Origin: Luscinia megarhynchos
Taxonomy: Eukaryota; Chordata; Aves; Passeriformes; Turdidae
Direction of reading: 5' to 3'
NCBI GenBank assembly: GCA_034336665.1
Contig: CM067589.1
Location: 5,113,290-5,177,289 of the forward strand
Length of the DNA: 64,000 bases
Shown here: one piece after another, positions 58,644 through 64,000 of the stretch
Layout of the letters: the number at the start of each line of letters is the position of its first letter
How positions within the stretch are numbered: position 1 is the first letter of the stretch
Notes under the pieces: model-generated
Databases searched by the model: none
Told to the model about the DNA's origin: nothing
What the model saw: only the letters and a program-made list of their open reading frames with translations
Position numbers and translations under genes: made by a program

Positions 58644-59125
58644 AGCAGAGGATTTGGGCCTATGTTTGTACCATCCAACACCTTTCAGGAGACGCTTCCT
58701 ACTTCTGTCAGGTTGTTAATGGGGGCAGAGTGATGGTTCATGGAATCATTAAAGCTGGAAAAGACCTTTAAGATCATCAAGTCCAAGGGTCAATGCAGCA
58801 CCAGCAGTCTGTTCATCACCCAAGTACCACATCCACGTGGTTTCTGAACATTTCCAGGAAAAGGAAAAAGTGTGGATTCGTGTCAAACATTCCAAGTGTT
58901 GAATGAGCATAGAGAGCTGTGGCTCAAGACTGAAAATAAAAATTTGTGCTAATGAACACCCTGCACAGAGCCCAGGGCCAGATGAGGAAGAGGTTTGTAA
59001 TAGCAGAAACTTCAATTTTCCTATTCCCACAGCACTGCCTGTGCTGGAGGAAATCCCCAGTTCCCAGCAGCAAAAGGGAATCTGGACTGGGAAGGGTGGC
59101 TGTGGGACATAGGATGCAGAAATTC
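58444..59125 (-). repeat. Right arm of inverted duplication
   Basis: 682 bases, the reverse complement of 54931-55610. The outer end at 59125 is directly followed by another CR1 (59128-59277), so the original outer boundary may have been cut by that insertion. Confidence 0.95.
58740..58862 (-). mobile_element. CR1 LINE fragment in right arm
   Basis: Counterpart of 55190-55320: atggaatcattaaagctgga, 'aagacctttaagatcatcaa' and 'taccacatccacgtggtttc'. Confidence 0.8.
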
Positions 59126-59127
59126 AC

Positions 59128-59277
59128 AGGGTGCCCAGAGCAGCTGTGGCTGCCCCATCCCTGGGAGTGTCCACAGCCAGGTTGGACAGGCCTGGGAAAG
59201 TGGGAGGTGTCCCTGCCATGGCAGGGGTGGCACTGAGAGGGCTGTAAGGTCCCTTCCCATCCTGGGTTTCTGGGATA
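59128..59277 (+). mobile_element. CR1 LINE fragment (3' end)
   Basis: It reads agggtgcccagagcagctgt, 'ccctgccatggcaggggtgg' and 'gctgtaaggtcccttcccat'. It is present beside the right arm only. Confidence 0.85.
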
Positions 59278-59788
59278 ATCCCACTCAGAGGAGCCAGCTG
59301 GGGTTTGGGCTCCTCTCCCCATCAGATGTGCTGGCAGGATCCTGATGGTGCTCTTGTCTGCCCCACTCCCAGGAAAGTTTGGGGACTCTGTTATTCCCAG
59401 TTTCTGTGCTGTGCTGGGCTCTGAGCTGTGGGATCCTTTCAAGGTGCTTAAAAAAAAAAAATTCCATGGTGGAAAATGTCACCTTAAAGTGTGCTGCTGG
59501 CACCTGGAGAATGTCACCTGGAGAAGTGCTGCTGGCAGCAGGCTGAGGGACAGGGCAGGGCTGGCAGTGATCCAAGTGCTGCCTGTGCTGTCTTAGCACC
59601 CAGGGCTGTGAGGGATGTGTGGTGACAACTCAGCACAGCAAAACAGCCTCAGAGCTGAGCTGCTGCCAGCAGGTGCCACATCTGCATCCTGCTGTTTGGT
59701 GTGCTGACCTCCTCCCCAGCCCCAGTCCCTGCAGCATCTCCTGCTCTGGGGCAGCTCTGTGGTGACCTCTGGGCACACAGAACCAACC

Positions 59789-59882
59789 TGCCTGCTCCTG
59801 GGGGTCCCTCTGGGGTTTCTGCCTCCTCTTGGGGGTCCCCACGAGGTTCCTGCCTTCTCCTGGGGGTCCCTGTGGGGTTCCT
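59789..59882 (+). repeat. Short tandem repeat, about 32-bp unit, 3 copies
   Basis: Repeated forms of ctgcctgctcctgggggtcc followed by ctgtggggttc. The copies are diverged. Confidence 0.8.
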
Positions 59883-60012
59883 ACAATCAGAGGTGCTTCC
59901 AGCATCTCCAGGGTGCTCAGCCCTCAGCTCCTCCCCAGGGAAGAGCAATGAGCCATTTCCCCCCTGCCACACTCACTGGGTTGATAAGTAGTTGGCAAAA
60001 GGAGCTTCTTGG

Positions 60013-60090
60013 GGTCACAAAATCCCAGAATATCCTGAGCTGGGCCCAGGAGGATCACCAAGTTCAGCTCCTTGGGGAGTTTGGGGTTTG
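60013..60090 (-). mobile_element. CR1-like fragment, degraded
   Basis: Minus strand: gggtcacaaaatcccagaat, 'atcctgagctgggcccagga' and 'ggatcaccaagttcagctcc'. It resembles the subfamily with CAACTCAGGATATTC but is short. Confidence 0.55.
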
Positions 60091-61976
60091 TTGCCCATGC
60101 AAGCACAGGGAGAAGTTTATTTGAGGGTCCCTCACCTCCCCACAGTCTGTGGCTGGAATGGGTGTGGAGGGAACAGCTTTCATCCCCTTTCAGTTCATCC
60201 TTCCTTCAGGGATTTAATCTGGGAGCTGCAGTGCTGAGAGGGAAATACAATTCAGGTGATAAAAACCAAATTAGGAAAAGCCCAAAGAGCACCTGGTGCT
60301 TCCACATTCAGATCCATCCAGCCTGATGAGTTCTTGTGCTGTCATGGGCCTGTTTTCCTTCCCTACTAATGGAGAATGCTAGGGTGGAAGGAGCTGTGGA
60401 TATGCACCAGGTGTGGAGAACAGATGTTCCAGAAAACTCCTGAAATGCTTCAGCTTTCATTTTCTGAATCTCCCTGTCTGCACGTGTCCCTGAGGGCCAG
60501 CACTGGCTGCTCCCAGGCTCCTCCAGCCTTGGAAGCAAAGTGCTGGTTTGGTTTTCAGGGCAGGATCGAAAGGGTGGGTGTCAAACAGCAACATCTGACA
60601 GTGACAGTGAGCTGGGGTCTCCTTGCTGCTCCCTTTGCTCCCCTCCTGTAGCCCCTGGAAGCTCCTGCTGCAGCTGGGCTGTGTCAGGGCTGGGGGGCAG
60701 TGGCTGCCCAAACGTGGGACCAGAGCAGCTGGGGATGGGGTCCTGCTTTGGAGCCAGTGGGGTCCTGTGCCAAGCTCAGAGCATTTGCATCCAGGAGTGC
60801 AGGGGGCAGGGCAGGGGCAGGGGCTGGGCTTTGGGAACGGGGTATTTCCTGCTGGGGTGGGCTGCCCGCTCAGATGGGGCTCTGTGCTGGTGACACCCTG
60901 CTGCCCTTGGCCTCCCAGCACAAGGAGCCACGGGCATCCTCCTTCTCCCATCTCTGTCCCATCCCGTACACAGCACATGAAGCTCCCCAGAGCTCCAAAG
61001 GGCACCTTATTTGCTTCCTCTTTTTTTCCTTCCTCCCTCCCTCCCTCATAAACCCCACTGTAGGACTGGGTAGGAGTCACTGGGTGGGTGCTTTGAGATT
61101 GATTTTCTCAGCACAAAAATCCTGAGATGTGGGGAAGGAATCTGAAAGGAAGGAGGATAATGCTTTGATTCCATTAAATCCCATTGTCCTCATCCTTCCT
61201 CTAAACACCCAGTTCTGTACTGGGAGCCCAGCAGCTGCTCCCTGTGGTGCTGGTGGTGATCCCAGGAGTGCACAGCTGCTTTCAGGAAGCTGCCACACAT
61301 TTTCCCCTGGAATTCTGCCCACCTCTCTGCTCTTCCACCAGTTCTTTCCTTCTCCAGCATTTCCCTTGGTTAAGGGCCCCAGTGACTGACAGCAAATAAA
61401 AAACAACAACAAAAAAAGCTCCATCGTGATCATATTTACTGGTGACCTACTTAAAATGCTCTTTCCTGCTGCTTTGGTGTGTGCTGCAGTGCTGCTGGCT
61501 CCAGTCTCCAGGGAATTGCTGCTGGAATGATAATGAATGCACAACGTGGCCCCTCGCTTGTTTAACTGGAGTCTCTCAAAGACATGGTTTATTTTTTATT
61601 GCATCATTTAGACTTCCTTTTTCTCCTCCACTTGTGATGTATTATTCCCATTTTTGGTCTCCCTGCTTCGTGCTCTGACTGCAGGCAGTGCTATTGTTTG
61701 AAGTGATGCCATTAAATCATGGGATGCCTTCATCTTTTGATAATTTTTCTGTTTGTTTTTCAGGAAAATTAGGCTCTTAGCTCTCTCCTGGAGAGTCTGA
61801 ACTTTGTTGTCAAAGGCTTGTGTTGAGCATATTTTATTTTTTCTGGTGGAAATACTCTAGCAGAGGTGATTATTTATTTAACACCACGCTTTACACCTAC
61901 TCTGGTACGTTCTTGTAGGGTGGTTGTAAATGGGTTTGCAGTGCAGGATGGGAAGTCATCAGCATTTTGCATATTC

Positions 61977-62375
61977 ATAGAATCATGGGATGGTTTGGGA
62001 GGGAAGGGAAGGGAATTTAAAGCCCATCCATTCCTACCCCTGCCTGGGCAGGGACACCTTCCACTGTCCCAGGGAGCTTCTTGGGCACTGCCAGGGACCC
62101 TGTGCCAGCCCTGCCCACCCCCTCCCAGAACAATTCCTGCCCAATATCCCACCCAGCCCTGCCCTGGGCACTGGGAGCCATTCCCTGTGTCTGTCCCTCC
62201 ATCCCTTGTCCCCAGTCCCTCTCCAGCTCTCCTGGGAGCCCCTTTAGGCCCTGGAAGGGGCTCTGAGCTCTCTCTGGAGCTTCTCCAGGCTGAGCACCCC
62301 CAGCTCTCCCAGCCTGGCTCCAGAGGAGAGGGGCTCCAGCACATTTGTGGTCTCATCTGGACTCACTCCAACGTT
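61977..62375 (-). mobile_element. CR1 LINE fragment, long
   Basis: About 400 bp on the minus strand, from tail atagaatcatgggatggttt to 'tctggactcactccaacgtt'. It covers the same interval as 28779-29225. The 'gccacagctgctctgggca' block is deleted. Confidence 0.88.
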
Positions 62376-62401
62376 TTTAATTGCACCTCTCAAGTCTTCC
62401 T

Positions 62402-62452
62402 GGTTTTCCTCTTTACCAATTCATTTGTTTCCCTCTTTACCAATTCATTTAG
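62402..62452 (+). repeat. 23-25 bp tandem duplication
   Basis: 'ctctttaccaattcatttgt' is followed at once by a second 'ctctttaccaattcattt'. Two copies only. Confidence 0.85.
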
Positions 62453-62619
62453 AGGAAGGCTTGGATGTTCCTACTCACTCCCCAGTGCCCTGCACTGCTG
62501 TGGTTGGGAAGGACAGGGCTGTGTTTGCTGTAACTTGTGAATTTAGGATTGAGTGAAATTACCATGGAAGTGGATTTATCATGGAATGGTAAATTAATCC
62601 TACCTTTGCAAAGAGTATC

Positions 62620-62780
62620 ATGCCCCATCCCTGGCAGTGTCCCAGGCCAGGCTGGACAGGGACTGGGAGCAGCCTGGGACAGTGGGAGGTGTCCCTGCCA
62701 TGGCAGGGGTGGCACTGGCTGGGCTTTAAGGTCCCTCCCAACCCAAACCCATTCCACAGTTCTGTAATTCCATGAATATC
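62620..62780 (+). mobile_element. CR1 LINE fragment (3' end)
   Basis: It reads 'gccccatccctggcagtgtc', 'ccctgccatggcaggggtgg', 'gggctttaaggtccctccca' and ends with octamer-like ttctgtaattccatga. Confidence 0.88.
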
Positions 62781-63077
62781 AGGAGGTAGGAATCCACTGA
62801 ACGTGTGGATAAGGGATCACCCCTGACATGTTCTTTTCTGGTGACTCCAGAATCCTTCTGGGTTCATACCCCAGTCACACAGAGCAGGCTGTGTTTCCAT
62901 GCCAGCCTAAATTCCCTGACCTCAAATCCAAACAGAATTCCTAAGCACATGGATAAAATTGCATAAAACAAACTCTACCTCATGTCTTCTGGTTTCCTGT
63001 GTCACCCAAGAACTGTGTTGTTAGAGGAAGGCCCTGAGTTCAGGTGTAAGTTACAAACTCAGGTGCTTGAAGTCCAT

Positions 63078-63235
63078 AGGATCACAGATTCAGTTTGGAA
63101 AAGCCCTCCAAGATCTGAGTCCAGCTGTTCCCCCAGCACTGCCCCCTGTCCCCAGGTGCCACATCCACAGGGCTTTTAAACCCCTCCATGGATGGGGACT
63201 CCAGCCCTGCCCTGGGCAGCCTGTTCAGATAATTC
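63078..63235 (-). mobile_element. CR1 LINE fragment
   Basis: Minus strand: ataggatcacagattcagtt, 'ggaaaagccctccaagatct', 'ccccaggtgccacatccaca' and 'ctgccctgggcagcctgttc'. Confidence 0.8.
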
Positions 63236-64000
63236 AGATAATTCCTGTTTTCTCAGCAAACACTCTTGCACTGGGGGTTATTTTCCTAGGCTGGCCAGGG
63301 AATTGGAGGTGCTGAGGAATGTTTGCCACCCTCTCCCAGCCAGCTCTGGGTTACTGCCCTGTGCTCCCTTCCCGGGGCAGGACTTTGCCCTGTGCTGTCC
63401 CCACACAGGCGACAGTAATCATAGAGGAGGCAGGACGAGAGTAGAACCACTCAGGATCTGTGGAAATTAATTCAGTCTCTGGCTCCAGGGCACTGGCTCC
63501 AAATGAGGCTGTAAGTAAAGTTTAGTGCTCCTCTGAGTGGTGAGGAGCTGATCAGGAGCACAAACATGGGAACAGCTGGTGCTTTGGGAAGAGGAGCTCA
63601 TGCCTGGTGTCCCCTCCAGCTGGGATCACTCCCAGGTGAGGGCTGAGCTTTGTCAAGTGAGTTTGGAGTCTTTGCAGTGGGTGTTGCTGCCTCCCTAGGG
63701 AATTTGGGATGTGTGTGCTGTTCTCAGGCATGGCAGTCCTCATCCCCCATCCCTCACAAGCCACAGAAATAAACTGGGATTTACTGGAAGAGCTGCCAGA
63801 GAAGTTCTTGCCACAAAATGTGGCTCACTGGGAGGAAGCTGGGATTACAGAGAGGAATACTGTCTGGCCAGGTCTGTCCATGGGAGTTCAGCTGGGAGCA
63901 GTAAATGGAATATTTAGAAGGACTCAGAGCAAGCAGGGGAAGGAAACCATGACAGTGTTGTTGTCCAGAGAATCTTTGTCACAGTCAGTGGATTTTAATG

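Larger units (their letters stand above)
46838..64000 (+). other. MYO1D: MYO1D last intron, first 17 kb
   Basis: It contains LTR copy 3, CR1 fragments, the inverted duplication (54931-55610 / 58444-59125), the 39-bp array, a 50-bp tandem duplication (52385-52484), and short repeats. Stretches at 46840-48450, 49180-51450, 51640-53360, 53460-54920, 56560-58430, 59290-61970 and 63240-64000 show nothing else I can name. A long final intron is also known in mammalian MYO1D (recalled). Confidence 0.75.

Overview
The window is vertebrate nuclear DNA, almost certainly from a bird and probably a passerine. CR1 retrotransposon 3' ends are by far the commonest repeat, and three solo LTRs of the type common in songbird genomes are present. 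Coding sequence sits in short exons with canonical GT-AG introns. There is no bacterial-style gene organisation.

The one gene I can support is MYO1D (unconventional class I myosin ID), on the + strand. Nine internal exons are visible: 881-955, 2356-2488, 12438-12604, 16901-17108, 30108-30331, 32746-32890, 33353-33457, 40086-40199 and 46683-46837. They join in frame (1326 nt, 442 codons) and cover about residues 513-955 in human MYO1D numbering (recalled). This spans the second half of the motor, both IQ motifs of the neck and most of the TH1 membrane-binding tail. The upstream motor exons lie to the left of the window. The terminal exon, about 50 residues of TH1, must lie to the right. The last 17 kb is therefore the beginning of a large final intron.

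All the rest is intronic. It holds about 35 CR1 fragments on both strands and three LTR copies of about 710 bp (11594-12309, 29378-~30087, 48461-49167). It also holds several tandem arrays: a 24-bp minisatellite (14745-15505), a 20/60-bp higher-order array in a CpG-rich stretch (20991-21215), a 1.25-kb ACAGC-type satellite (30332-31580), a 32-bp array (41355-41543) and a 39-bp array (56280-56552). A nearly identical inverted duplication of about 680 bp lies at 54931-55610 and 58444-59125. Many long open frames fall in these arrays, but they are by-products of periodicity and not genes.

The most striking feature is the neck exon 30108-30331. An LTR ends about 20 bases before its splice acceptor, and the ACAGC satellite starts at its splice donor. 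Both splice signals of a conserved exon are thus embedded in repeat DNA. I saw no RNA gene, CRISPR array or second protein-coding gene.
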